In this document: one piece after another, positions 51,212 to 60,397 of the stretch
Layout of the letters: every line of letters begins with the position of its first letter
Numbering within the stretch: the first letter of the stretch is position 1
NCBI GenBank assembly: GCA_041498815.1
Contig: JBGQJC010000007.1
Location: 1 to 64,000, forward strand
Reading direction: 5' to 3'
Length of the DNA stretch: 64,000 bases
Origin: DATDPM01 sp041498815
GTDB taxonomy: Bacteria; Pseudomonadota; Alphaproteobacteria; DATDPM01
Program-made: the position numbers and the translations under genes
Notes under the pieces: generated by a model
Told to the model about the DNA's origin: nothing
Seen by the model: the letters and a program-made list of their open reading frames with translations, nothing else
Databases searched by the model: none

Positions 51212-52543
51212 TTGACGCCACCGCTCGACAATTTGCTGTCCGATCTCGCCGCGCTCCCCGATTACCGGAGCTTCGGCCGCGTCACCGCGGTCTTGGGGCT
51301 TTTGGTCGAAGTCGGCGGCATCGAGCGGGTCCTCTCCATCGGCGGCCATTGCGTCGTTCGCGCCGGAAATGGCCGCGCCGTGCCCTGCGAAGTGATCGGC
51401 TTCCGCGACAAGCGCGCCATCCTGATGCCCTTCGGCACGGTCGACGGCGTCGGCTTGGGCTGCCGGGTCGAGCCCGCAAGCCACGACGCCACGGTTCAGC
51501 CCTGCGAGGCCTGGCTGGGCCGGGTCGTGAATGCGCTGGGCGAACCGATCGACGGCAAAGGCCCGCTGAAATTAGGGAAAGAGTCTTATCCCATGCGCAA
51601 TGCGCCGCCCCCCGCCCATGAGCGCCAGCGGGTCAGCGGCAAAATCGACCTTGGCGTGCGCGCGATCAACACCTTCCTCACCTGCTGCCGGGGCCAGCGC
51701 ATGGGAATATTCTCAGGGAGCGGCATCGGGAAATCCATTCTGCTCTCGATGATGGCGCGCTTCACCGCCTCCGATGTCATCGTCATCGGCTTGACCGGCG
51801 AGCGCGGGCGCGAGGTCCAGGAATTCCTCGAGGACAATCTCGGGCCGGAAGGCTTGGCGCGCAGCGTCGTCGTGGTCGCAACTTCCGACGAATCGCCGCT
51901 GTTACGCCGCCAGTCGGCCTATCTCACCATGACGATCGCCGAGTATTTCCGCGACCGGGGATTGGATGTGCTGTGCCTCATCGATTCCATCACCCGCTTC
52001 GCCATGGCCCAGCGCGAAATCGGTTTGTCCGCCGGCGAGCCGCCGACGACCAAGGGTTACACCCCAACCGTCTTCGCCGAGCTGCCGAAGCTCTTGGAGC
52101 GCGCGGGACCCGGCCGCGGCAAGGGCAGCATCACCGGCCTCTTCACGGTGCTGGTCGAAGGTGACGACCACAACGAGCCGGTTGCCGATGCGCTGCGCGC
52201 GATCCTGGACGGCCACATCGTGTTGGACCGCAAGATCGCCGAGCGCGGCCGCTATCCGGCGGTGGATGTCCTGAAAAGCCTGTCGCGCACCATGCCCGAC
52301 TGCAACACTCCCGAAGAAAATGGGCTGGTCGGCCGGGCCCGCGCCCTGATGTCGGCCTACGAGGACATGGCCGAGATGATCCGCTTGGGTGCTTACCGGC
52401 GCGGCAGCGACCCCAAGACCGACGAGGCGATCCATTTCCACCCGGCGCTCGAGGCGTTCCTGAAGCAGGACAAGGACGAACACGCCGATCTCGCGAGCGG
52501 CTACGGTGCGCTCGCGCGCATCTTCGAAGCCAAGTCGCCGTGA
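51212..52543 (+). CDS. fliI: Flagellar export ATPase FliI
   Basis: At 443 aa from TTG 51212 after GAGG. The P-loop is IFSGSGIGKSILLSM, Walker B region DVLCLIDSITRFAMAQREI, and YPMRNAPPPAHERQRVSG precedes it; all are FliI/SctN traits. The ATPase prepares substrates for the flagellar export gate on the cytosolic side. It is separated from the main flagellar operon and is paired only with fliJ. Confidence 0.95.
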   Translation: MTPPLDNLLSDLAALPDYRSFGRVTAVLGLLVEVGGIERVLSIGGHCVVRAGNGRAVPCEVIGFRDKRAILMPFGTVDGVGLGCRVEPASHDATVQPCEAWLGRVVNALGEPIDGKGPLKLGKESYPMRNAPPPAHERQRVSGKIDLGVRAINTFLTCCRGQRMGIFSGSGIGKSILLSMMARFTASDVIVIGLTGERGREVQEFLEDNLGPEGLARSVVVVATSDESPLLRRQSAYLTMTIAEYFRDRGLDVLCLIDSITRFAMAQREIGLSAGEPPTTKGYTPTVFAELPKLLERAGPGRGKGSITGLFTVLVEGDDHNEPVADALRAILDGHIVLDRKIAERGRYPAVDVLKSLSRTMPDCNTPEENGLVGRARALMSAYEDMAEMIRLGAYRRGSDPKTDEAIHFHPALEAFLKQDKDEHADLASGYGALARIFEAKSP

Positions 52544-52584
52544 CCGTGTTTTCCCGAACGCGCCCGGGCTAGGGCGAGGCCGCC

Positions 52585-53004
52585 GTGAAAGGGCTTCCCA
52601 ATCTCATCCGCTTGCACCGCTGGCGGCTCGATGAAAAGCGCAAGAATCTGGGCGGGCTCGAGCGCCTGGCCGCGGAGCTGCGCGAACAGGGCCACCGCAT
52701 CGAAAACGAATTGAAGGGCGAACAAAAAGCGGCCGGCGCCTCGCCCGAGGCCGGCTACGCTTACGGCGCCTATGCCAAGGCGGTGATCGCGCGGCGCGCC
52801 AAGCTGGCCGCAAGCTTGGCCGAGGCGAAGGCGAAGATTGCGCAAGCGGCCGACGAAGTGACCGAATCCTTCCAGGAGCTGAAAAGGCTCGAAATCGCCC
52901 AAGGCAACCGCGAACGGGCGGCCCGCGACAAAGCGGCCAAGAGCGAGCGCCTGATTCTCGATGAATTGGGCCTCAATGCCCACCGCCGGGGCGGCCGATC
53001 TTAG
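52585..53004 (+). CDS. fliJ: Flagellar export protein FliJ
   Basis: This 139-aa all-helical, charged protein starts at GTG 52585, 41 bp after fliI. A coiled coil from residue 5 to about 125 (LIRLHRWRLDEKRKNLGGLE, later ELKRLEIAQGNRERAARDKA) fits FliJ, the stalk that links the FliI ring to FlhA. Sequence identity in the family is low, so the position next to fliI carries the call. Confidence 0.85.
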   Translation: MKGLPNLIRLHRWRLDEKRKNLGGLERLAAELREQGHRIENELKGEQKAAGASPEAGYAYGAYAKAVIARRAKLAASLAEAKAKIAQAADEVTESFQELKRLEIAQGNRERAARDKAAKSERLILDELGLNAHRRGGRS

Positions 53005-53016
53005 GCGCCCGGGATC

Positions 53017-53030
53017 ACTTATATATAAGT
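53017..53030. other. 14-bp perfect AT palindrome in convergent gap
   Basis: ACTTATATATAAGT is self-complementary and lies in the 60-bp gap between fliJ and the convergent QueF-like gene. It may be a weak terminator or a protein site; no T-run follows. Confidence 0.45.
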
Positions 53031-53064
53031 AGGCGGTAAAGCCGGGGCGCCCTGCCGGTCTGGT

Positions 53065-53487
53065 TCAGCCGAGACGCGAAACCAAGGCGTCATTGGCCCA
53101 GTTGGGCTGGCGGGCCTCGAAGCGCGCGGCGTGGCGGATAAGCCCTTGCGGCTGCGCCCCCTCGGCGGCAACCGAGACCCGGATAAAGCGCGGCACGATC
53201 TCGCTGTCGACATCGCCCAGCACGGCGGCGCCGATCTCCTCGATCGCGTTCCAGCCTTGCAGGCCAAGAGCCAGAAGATAGGCGGGAAACGCCGGCGGTT
53301 CGAGCACCACGCGGTCGGGGACGTAGGAAAGCGCCACCGCGATTAGGCCCAAATCCCGGATTTCGAGCGCGCCTTCGAGCACGATGACGTAATCCATGTG
53401 GCGCGCCGGGTTTGCCGCAGCCTTTAGTTCCACGCGGCGCGCGGTCAAGGCGTCGCCGTCACGCTTGAACTCGGCCACGTTAGACAC
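53065..53487 (-). CDS. Cysteine-free QueF-like T-fold protein at the end of the flagellar operon
   Basis: At 140 aa from GTG 53487, overlapping the fliK stop by 8 bp. By eye it follows QueF: LKAAANPARHMDYVIVLEG like the QueF lead-in, DLGLIAVALSYVPDRVVLE like DFxxxxIxYVPxxxxxES, then YLLALG, NAIEEIGAAVL and SEIVPRFIRVSV. The catalytic CPITGQPD segment is gone and the protein has no Cys at all, so it cannot do QueF chemistry. A structural or regulatory role is possible; none is assigned. The relation is pattern-based and unverified. Confidence 0.6.
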   Translation of the reverse strand: MSNVAEFKRDGDALTARRVELKAAANPARHMDYVIVLEGALEIRDLGLIAVALSYVPDRVVLEPPAFPAYLLALGLQGWNAIEEIGAAVLGDVDSEIVPRFIRVSVAAEGAQPQGLIRHAARFEARQPNWANDALVSRLG

Positions 53488-55072
53488 TGAGCGCCGTCCC
53501 GCCGGTCGCGCGCTGGGGCATTTGGGGAAAGCGCCCGCCCGCCTGGAAGGCGATGTTGCCCGAAAGCCCCGCGGCCCCGATGGAATCGGAAAAGATCCTG
53601 CCGATTTCCCGGCGCATTCCGGAATCGAGCGCCGCCTTGCTGCGCACGATCAGGTCGAATTTTTTGGCCTTGATCAGGCCGTCGAGCTGCATGGCGCCGA
53701 GCCGGGTCAAATCCACCTCGACCACGAAGCGCGTGGTCGATTCGCCTTCCGCGCCGTTTTGCGCGCGCTTGGGGTTGCGCCGTGAGAACAACCGCACGAA
53801 TTGATGGCCGGTGCCGTCATGGACCGGGACCAAAAGGCTCCGCCAATCTCCGCCCGCAGGATCGGGGGCGGGCGCCGCAAGCTGCCGGAAATCTTCCGCC
53901 AGGCGCACCACCAGGTCGTGCCGCCCGGCGTCGTCGAGGGCCCGCAAGCTGCGCTCGCCCAAGAGCACGCCGACATCGCCGGTATTGATCGCGGCCGCCG
54001 CGGCCATGAGGTTTCTCGCAAGCTCCGGGCCGGGCCGTGGAACAGCCGTTTCGAGAACATGACGGGCCTGTGCGGGATCGGCGCGCGCGAGCACCGAAAG
54101 CGCTTCCTCGAGCGCGGGCCAGCCGCCGCCCGAGCCTAGCGCCGGCAGCCCGGCGCGGGGCAGCGGCATGGGCGGTTCCATCTCGCCCAGGATTTCAAGA
54201 ACGATGCGGCTTTGCGGCGGCAGCGGCAGCTTGACCGAAAGCGCGACCAGGCCGATGGGGGTTCGAATCTGCACTTGGCCCGCGGCGTCGGGCTCGACCA
54301 CGGTGCCGGGCAGAAGACGCGCGGCCTCGCGGCCTTGCGCTGCCGCGCGCAACAGCGCCTGCGGGTCCACCGCCCCCTCGGGCTCATAGGCGACGATGCC
54401 GACCGGAAGCCGGGTCCCCTTGACCGGCGGCTCGATTTCGCGGGCCGGGCGGTTGAACAACGTCGCCAGCAACTGCGGTCCCTCCTGGGGCGCTAAGGGC
54501 GGCGCCGCGAAATTGAGGGGGGCGGGATTTGGCGGTGCCGCAACCGGAGCGGAGCCCGGTTGTGGCGATACTTGGAGCGGCGCCGCTTTTGGCGCGGGAT
54601 CGACGATGGTGGCGATCAGCGTCCCGCCCGCCGTCACCGTGACTGCGGGCGTTGCGGGGGCGGGCGTTGCGGGGGCGGGTGTTGCGGGGGCGGGCGGGAA
54701 CTGTGCTGCGGGCTGTGCCGAGGCTTGCGCGGGCAAGGTCGCGGTCGCGGGGATTCCAGCCGAAAGCGGCTGCTGGTTGATGGACAGCACCACCATCTGC
54801 ATCTGCACGCCCATCGTCTGCACCTGAAGCGACAACGTGCTGCCGGGCAACAGCGCAAGAGTCGTTGCCAGCGTCAAGAATCCGTTCGCCGTCTGCACCA
54901 GGAAATGACCCTGGGCATCGCGGCTGATCACCGACCCGTTCAAGATCGCGCCCGCCGTCAGGTTGGCAAGCCCCGGCGGCAGATTCGTCAGCGGCGCGGA
55001 AGCGGGCACGGCCGCCGCCGGCGGAGTGGCGGCGGGAGGCGCGATGGGCGGGGGAGGGGCGATCGGATTCAT
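53480..55072 (-). CDS. fliK: FliK-like hook-length control protein
   Basis: This 530-aa, Pro/Ala-rich protein has an N-terminal low-complexity part (to about 170) with PAPAT repeats, and a C-terminal FliK-like domain (about 380-510; RFVVEVDLTRLGAMQLDGLI, then LIVRSKAALDSGMRREIGRI). FliK sets hook length and switches export specificity. The middle (about 200-330) has beta-rich repeats of no known family. It overlaps flhG by 4 bp. Confidence 0.75.
   Translation of the reverse strand: MNPIAPPPPIAPPAATPPAAAVPASAPLTNLPPGLANLTAGAILNGSVISRDAQGHFLVQTANGFLTLATTLALLPGSTLSLQVQTMGVQMQMVVLSINQQPLSAGIPATATLPAQASAQPAAQFPPAPATPAPATPAPATPAVTVTAGGTLIATIVDPAPKAAPLQVSPQPGSAPVAAPPNPAPLNFAAPPLAPQEGPQLLATLFNRPAREIEPPVKGTRLPVGIVAYEPEGAVDPQALLRAAAQGREAARLLPGTVVEPDAAGQVQIRTPIGLVALSVKLPLPPQSRIVLEILGEMEPPMPLPRAGLPALGSGGGWPALEEALSVLARADPAQARHVLETAVPRPGPELARNLMAAAAAINTGDVGVLLGERSLRALDDAGRHDLVVRLAEDFRQLAAPAPDPAGGDWRSLLVPVHDGTGHQFVRLFSRRNPKRAQNGAEGESTTRFVVEVDLTRLGAMQLDGLIKAKKFDLIVRSKAALDSGMRREIGRIFSDSIGAAGLSGNIAFQAGGRFPQMPQRATGGTALSV
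54645..54689. repeat. 15-bp tandem repeat (three units) in fliK
   Basis: Three head-to-tail copies of GCGGGCGTTGCGGGG, one with a single change, followed by a partial copy, encode the PAPAT run in FliK. Length change by slippage would alter the linker in frame. Confidence 0.85.
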
Positions 55073-55860
55073 GGCGCTTCCAGGAGTCTCCGCGCGATCG
55101 CGGCCACGTCGCTGCCCGCCTCGGAATTGGGATGGCGGGTCAGGAGCGGCGTCTGGTTCCGGATGCTGTCCACGACCTTGGAATCGCGGCGCACGACCCC
55201 GGCCAAGGGCGGCGCGAGTTTGAGGAAATTCTGGCAGGCCTTGAGCACCGTGTGATAGGTGCGCTCGCCCTCGCGCAAGGATGCCGCCATATTGACGACG
55301 ATCCGCAGGTCGGTGTTCGGCCGCTTGGCCGCGGTGAGCTTGATGAAGGCATAGGCGTCGGTGAGAGCGGTGGGCTCGGCGGTGGTGACCACGAGGACGA
55401 CGCCGGCTTCGCCGGCCAGCGCCCGCACCGAATCTTCCACTCCGGCGCCGAGGTCGATCACGACCCGGTCGTAATCGCTCGCCAGCATCATCAATCCGTC
55501 ATGAAGCAGGGCGAGGCGCGCCGGGGGAAGTGCCGCCAAGCTGCCCGATCCCGAGCTGCCGGCGATCACATCGAAGCCGGCATCCGGCAATTCGGTTATG
55601 GATTGGCGCAACGTCAAATTGCCGGCGATGACCCCGCCGAGGTCGCGCTCCGGCATCAGGCCGAGCTGAATATCGACATTGGCAAGCCCGAGATCGCCGT
55701 CGAAAAGAAGCGTGCGGGCGTCGAGGCGGGCCAGCGCCTGGCTGAGCGTCACCGCGAACCAGGTCTTGCCCACCCCGCCCTTGCCGGAGGCGACCGCGAT
55801 CACATTCCGGCCTTTGGGAGCGCCGGCCGTTTGCGGCGACACCAGTTGGATGGCGGTCAT
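55069..55860 (-). CDS. flhG: Flagellar number regulator FlhG (MinD-like ATPase)
   Basis: At 263 aa. The deviant Walker A is VASGKGGVGKTWFAV, DGDLGLANVDIQLGL is a hallmark of FlhG, and VVIDLGAGVEDSVRAL and TTAEPTALTDAYAFIKL follow. FlhG stimulates FlhF GTPase and limits flagellar number. It starts at ATG 55860, overlapping the flhF stop by 4 bp. The N-terminal FlhF-activating helix is short. Confidence 0.94.
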   Translation of the reverse strand: MTAIQLVSPQTAGAPKGRNVIAVASGKGGVGKTWFAVTLSQALARLDARTLLFDGDLGLANVDIQLGLMPERDLGGVIAGNLTLRQSITELPDAGFDVIAGSSGSGSLAALPPARLALLHDGLMMLASDYDRVVIDLGAGVEDSVRALAGEAGVVLVVTTAEPTALTDAYAFIKLTAAKRPNTDLRIVVNMAASLREGERTYHTVLKACQNFLKLAPPLAGVVRRDSKVVDSIRNQTPLLTRHPNSEAGSDVAAIARRLLEAP

Positions 55861-56846
55861 GCGGACTCCTTTCGGGCCTGCGCCTCGACCCTCACGGGCT
55901 CGGGCAGCAACAGGCGTGCGAGCGAAACCGGATTGAGCACGGCCAATCCCTTGCCGACATTGGGCGTGGTGCTCACATTGCTGAAACGCAAGCGGCCCGA
56001 ATCGGCGGCGGCCAGCAAGCTCCCCAGGCGGCGCGCCATGTCGATCCGGGTGGCGATCAGCCGGGTCGTGCCGATCGAAGCAAACGCCGCCGCCATCTCC
56101 GAGTATTCCTGCGTATCGCCGCCTGCGTTCAGCACCAGAATCGGTTCCGCCCGCGCGGCCACGATCAAATCGGATAGGGCCGCCATCTCGCGCTCGGAAA
56201 ACGGATTGGTGCCGGCGGAATCGATGACCACCAATTCTCCGACATGACATTCCCCGACCGCGGCCGCCATTTCCTGCGGGGTCGCGACGGCGCGGAAATT
56301 CGCGCGCATCACGCGGGTCAAATTCGCGATCTGCTCGACGCCGCCGGCGCGCTCGGTGTCGGCCGAAAACACGGTGACGGGCTCGTCCTTGATCCGCGCG
56401 CGCGCGGCCAGTTTCGCCGCGGCGATGGTCTTGCCCACGCCCGGCGGGCCGACCAGCATGATCGGGCGCGCGTAATCGCGCTCGGGAAGCGGCGCGAACC
56501 GGAAGCAATCGTCCAACGCCGCCGCCAGGGCAAGCCTCGGCTCCTCGCCCTTCAAGACCTTGGCCGCGGCCACCAGGCGCGCCGTGATCGGCTCGGGCGT
56601 GCCGTGGTCCTCCAAGGCGCAGCGCACCGCCTCGGCGATGCGCTCGAACCGCGCCCCGGGCCCTGCTGCGGGGCGCGCGGGTGGCACCGATTGCTCCGCC
56701 GGCTCGATCGCCGCGGTGATCCGCACCGACCCGCCCTGGGTCCGGCTTTGCACGGTCGAGACGATGACGGCGTCCACGCCCATTTCGTTCCGCACCATGC
56801 GGATCGCCTGTTTCATGCTGGGCGCGGTGAAGGACTTGAGTCGCAT
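55857..56846 (-). CDS. flhF: Flagellar placement GTPase FlhF (SRP-type)
   Basis: The 329-aa protein has the short N-terminal B region (MRLKSFTAPSMKQAIRMVRN), an N domain and the SRP GTPase G domain with MLVGPPGVGKTIAAAKLA, DTERAGGVEQ and VIDSAGTNPF. In G4 the usual TKxD reads ATRIDMAR, which fits FlhF. It marks the pole where the flagellum is built. It is smaller than the roughly 380-450 aa of gammaproteobacteria because the B region is short. Confidence 0.92.
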   Translation of the reverse strand: MRLKSFTAPSMKQAIRMVRNEMGVDAVIVSTVQSRTQGGSVRITAAIEPAEQSVPPARPAAGPGARFERIAEAVRCALEDHGTPEPITARLVAAAKVLKGEEPRLALAAALDDCFRFAPLPERDYARPIMLVGPPGVGKTIAAAKLAARARIKDEPVTVFSADTERAGGVEQIANLTRVMRANFRAVATPQEMAAAVGECHVGELVVIDSAGTNPFSEREMAALSDLIVAARAEPILVLNAGGDTQEYSEMAAAFASIGTTRLIATRIDMARRLGSLLAAADSGRLRFSNVSTTPNVGKGLAVLNPVSLARLLLPEPVRVEAQARKESA

Positions 56847-56868
56847 CGCGTTCCTTTAGTTCCGGCCC

Positions 56869-58977
56869 TTAGATCTGGCCGAGCGTCTTGATCCGGGCCT
56901 TGGGATGAATCTCGTTTTGCGAGATCACCACCGTGCTCGGCCGGAACCGTTCGATGATCGAGCGCACATAGGGGCGGATCCGCGGGCTGGTCAGCAGCAC
57001 CGGGGTCTCGCCCAGCATCGCCTGGCGCTCGAAGGTCTGGCGCACGAGGCCGATGAATTCCTGGAGCTTGCTCGGGGCCATCGAAAGCTGCAGGTCCTCG
57101 CCCTGGCCGGTAAGCGCCTCGGCGAAGGTCTGCTCCCAGGCGGGCGACAGGCTGATGAGCGGGATGAACCCCTGGTCGTTGGTGCCGGATTCGCTGATCT
57201 GGCGGGCGAGCCGCGAGCGCACGTGCTCGGTGATCGCGGTGATGTTGCGGGTGTGGCCGCAGGCTTCCGAAATGCCCTCGAGTATGGTCGGCAGGTCGCG
57301 GATCGAGACGCGCTCGGACAGGAGGTTCTGAAGCACGCGCTGGACGCCGCCGACCGGAATCTGCTGCGGGATGACGTCGGCCACCAGCTTCTGGTGCGGC
57401 GTGTCGAGTTCGTTGATGAGCTTTTGGGTCTCGGTGTAGGACAACATCTCCGCCATGTTATCCTTGATGATCTCGGTCAAATGCGTGGTGACCACGGTCG
57501 GCGGATCGACCACGGTGTAGCCGCGGAACTGCGCTTCCTCGCGCTGGTCGTCCGGAACCCACATCGCCGGAAGCCCGAACGTGGGCTCGGTCGTCTGCTC
57601 GCCGGGCAAGGCGATCTGCTCGCCCTTCGGGTCCATCACCAGCAACATGCCGGGACGCACCTCGCCGCGCCCGGCCTCGATTTCCTTGATGCGCACCACA
57701 TAGGTATTGGACGGCAACTGCATGTTGTCCTGGATGCGCACGGCGGGCAGGACGAATCCGATGTCGCGCGCGAGCTGCCGGCGCAACGCCTTGATCTGAT
57801 CGGTCAGGCGCTCGCCCTTCTGGTTGTTGATGAGGGCGAGCAACGCATAGCCGAGTTCGAGGCGCACATAATCGATGGTCAGTGCCACCGCGATCGGCTC
57901 GTCGGCGGGCTGGGCCTTGACCGCCGCTTTGGCCGCGGTCGCGTCGGCCACCACGCGCGCGTGGCGGCTGGTCGCCGACCAGGCCAAAAATCCCGTCACG
58001 CTCGCCAAAAGCACGAACGGGAACATCGGAATGCCCGGCAGCAAGGCCATGACCCCCATCAGGAACGCGCTCATCCCGAGCGCGCGGGGATAGTGGCTGA
58101 GTTGCCCGAACAACGCCTTGTCGGCGGAGCCCTCGGTGCCGGCCTTGGAAACCAGCATGCCGGCCGCGGTCGAAACGATGAGGGCGGGGATCTGCGTCAC
58201 CAGCCCGTCGCCCACCGTCAGCAAGGTGTAGGTGTGGGAGGCCTGGGTGAAGGTAATTCCGTGCTGCGCCACGCCGATGATGATGCCGCCGACGATGTTG
58301 ATGACGGTAATGAGAAGCCCGGCGATCGCATCGCCGCGCACGAATTTGGCGGCGCCGTCCATGGCGCCGAAGAAGGTGCTCTCGTCCTCGAGCGACTTGC
58401 GCCTGGTGCGCGCCTCGTTCTCGTTGATGAGACCGGCCGACAGATCGGCGTCGATCGCCATCTGCTTGCCGGGCATGGCGTCCAAGCTGAAGCGCGCGGA
58501 CACTTCCGCGATGCGCCCGGATCCTTTGGTAATGACGATGAAGTTGACGATGACCAGGATCGAGAACACGATTATCCCGATCACGAAATTGCCGCTCATC
58601 ACGAAATGGCCGAAGGCTTCGATCACACGGCCGGCCGCCCCCGTGCCTTCGTGGCCGTTCGAGAGGATGAGCCGGGTGCTGGCGAGGTTGAGCGCCAACC
58701 TCAGCATCGTTGCGATCAAGAGAATGGTCGGGAACGAGCTGAAATCGAGCGGCCGCTCGATGAACAACACGGTCATGAGAATGAGAATCGAAAAGGTGAT
58801 CGAAAAAGCGAGCGAGATGTCGAGGGCCCATTTCGGCAACGGCAAAATGAGCACGACCAGGATCGAAACCACGCCGAGCGCGAGCGCGATGTCGCCGCGC
58901 CGCAGGGTCGCGTTGAGCCGCGAAAACAGGTCGAGCGCCGGTGCCGCCGCCGCCTGCGTGGTTTGCTCCGCCATCAT
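56869..58977 (-). CDS. flhA: Flagellar export gate protein FlhA
   Basis: At 702 aa it has eight membrane segments in the first 330 residues, the conserved FHIPEP-like loop (SRFSLDAMPGKQMAIDADLS) and a cytosolic domain (about 360-690) that docks chaperone-substrate pairs. It forms the nonameric export ring. Two ATG codons are adjacent at the start. It precedes flhF by 22 bp. Confidence 0.97.
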   Translation of the reverse strand: MMAEQTTQAAAAPALDLFSRLNATLRRGDIALALGVVSILVVLILPLPKWALDISLAFSITFSILILMTVLFIERPLDFSSFPTILLIATMLRLALNLASTRLILSNGHEGTGAAGRVIEAFGHFVMSGNFVIGIIVFSILVIVNFIVITKGSGRIAEVSARFSLDAMPGKQMAIDADLSAGLINENEARTRRKSLEDESTFFGAMDGAAKFVRGDAIAGLLITVINIVGGIIIGVAQHGITFTQASHTYTLLTVGDGLVTQIPALIVSTAAGMLVSKAGTEGSADKALFGQLSHYPRALGMSAFLMGVMALLPGIPMFPFVLLASVTGFLAWSATSRHARVVADATAAKAAVKAQPADEPIAVALTIDYVRLELGYALLALINNQKGERLTDQIKALRRQLARDIGFVLPAVRIQDNMQLPSNTYVVRIKEIEAGRGEVRPGMLLVMDPKGEQIALPGEQTTEPTFGLPAMWVPDDQREEAQFRGYTVVDPPTVVTTHLTEIIKDNMAEMLSYTETQKLINELDTPHQKLVADVIPQQIPVGGVQRVLQNLLSERVSIRDLPTILEGISEACGHTRNITAITEHVRSRLARQISESGTNDQGFIPLISLSPAWEQTFAEALTGQGEDLQLSMAPSKLQEFIGLVRQTFERQAMLGETPVLLTSPRIRPYVRSIIERFRPSTVVISQNEIHPKARIKTLGQI

Positions 58978-58989
58978 CGCCCCTTGGTT

Positions 58990-60348
58990 CTAGACCGCGG
59001 CCCGCTGGATCTCGCCGGGGCCCGGCACCGGCACGCCTTCCTGGCTGTACAGCTTCAGCTTGTTGCGCAGCGTGCGGATCGAAATGCCCAGGATATTCGC
59101 CGCATGGGTCCGGTTGCCGAGGCAGTGGCTAAGGGTATCCAGGATCAGGTCGCGCTCGACGTCGGCGACCGTGCGGCCCACCCGCGTCTTGATCTTCTCG
59201 CGGGCCACCGACTCGGGCGCGCCGCTCTCCGCCGCAGTTTCCGCGCCCCCGGCGGTGCGCAACGTGATGGCGTCGACGCCGATCTCGGCCCCCTTGGCCA
59301 ACAGCACCGCGCGGTGCAGCGTATTCTCGAGCTCGCGCACGTTGCCGCGCCAGGGATGGCGGCGAAGCAACTCCCGCCCTTCCGGCGAAACCGGGCGCGG
59401 CGCCATCTCGTTCGCCTTGGAATACTTCTCGACGAAATGATCGGTTAGTACGTCGATGTCGAGCGGGCGCTTGCGCAGCGGCGGCAGATGCAGCGTCATG
59501 ACATTGAGGCGGAACAGCAGATCCTCGCGGAAACGGCCGCTGCGCACCTCGTCTTCAAGGTCGCGGTTGGAAGTCGCGATCACGCGAATGTCCACCTTCA
59601 CCGGCTCGTTGCCGCCCACCCGGTCGATCTCCCGCTCCTGGATCGCGCGCAACAGTTTGGCCTGAAGGTGCTGATCCATCTCGCTGATTTCGTCGAGCAG
59701 CAGCGTGCCGCCGCTCGCTTCCTCGAACTTGCCGACGCGCCGCGCGATCGCGCCCGTAAACGCGCCTTTCTCGTGGCCGAACAGTTCCGATTCGAGCAGG
59801 TTTTCGGGGATCGCCGCGCAATTGACGGAAACGAATTTCTGGTCCGCGCGCTTGCTCTTGCGGTGCAAATAGCGCGCGAGGAGCTCCTTGCCGGTGCCGG
59901 ATTCGCCCGAAATCAGGATGCTCGCATCGCTCGAGGCCACCTGGTCGGCAAGCTTCAAGATATCGGTCATGCTCGGGTCGCGGCAGATGATGGCGTGGCT
60001 TTCTTCCGCGACCGCCTCCAAGACCGCGGCGATCAGCTGCGGGTCGGGGGGAAGCGGCAGGTATTCCTTGGCGCCCGCCCGGATTGCGGCCACCGCCGCC
60101 GCGGTGTCGTTGCCGATGCCGCAGGCCACCACGGGAACGCTGATGCGCTCGTTCTTCAAACTTTCGGTGAGGCGCCGGACATCGAGCGACACGTCGATCA
60201 TGACAAGGTCGGCGCCGTGTCCCGAGCGCAGCGCATGAAGGCCGCCGTCGATGTCATCGACCTGCATGACCTTGGCGCCGCGGTCAAGTGCGATCTTGCT
60301 CGCCGCTCCGAAGTGGCCTTTCAACGAGCCAATGATGAGGAGTCTCAT
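58990..60348 (-). CDS. flbD: Sigma-54 flagellar regulator FlbD
   Basis: This 452-aa activator has an N-terminal receiver-like domain (1-115), an AAA+ domain with Walker A ISGESGTGKELLARYL, the sigma-54 contact GAFTGA in GHEKGAFTGAI, and a Fis-type helix-turn-helix at the C-terminus (NRTHAANILGISIRTLRNKL). The receiver lacks the acidic pair near its start but keeps Asp in LVMIDVSLD. FlbD turns on class III/IV flagellar genes and is controlled by FliX in Caulobacter. It lies between motA and flhA, 12 bp from flhA. Confidence 0.92.
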   Translation of the reverse strand: MRLLIIGSLKGHFGAASKIALDRGAKVMQVDDIDGGLHALRSGHGADLVMIDVSLDVRRLTESLKNERISVPVVACGIGNDTAAAVAAIRAGAKEYLPLPPDPQLIAAVLEAVAEESHAIICRDPSMTDILKLADQVASSDASILISGESGTGKELLARYLHRKSKRADQKFVSVNCAAIPENLLESELFGHEKGAFTGAIARRVGKFEEASGGTLLLDEISEMDQHLQAKLLRAIQEREIDRVGGNEPVKVDIRVIATSNRDLEDEVRSGRFREDLLFRLNVMTLHLPPLRKRPLDIDVLTDHFVEKYSKANEMAPRPVSPEGRELLRRHPWRGNVRELENTLHRAVLLAKGAEIGVDAITLRTAGGAETAAESGAPESVAREKIKTRVGRTVADVERDLILDTLSHCLGNRTHAANILGISIRTLRNKLKLYSQEGVPVPGPGEIQRAAV

Positions 60349-60397
60349 GATCTTTCACTCCCAGTCTGGCGATCCGCCCCGATCGGGCCGCAATCGC

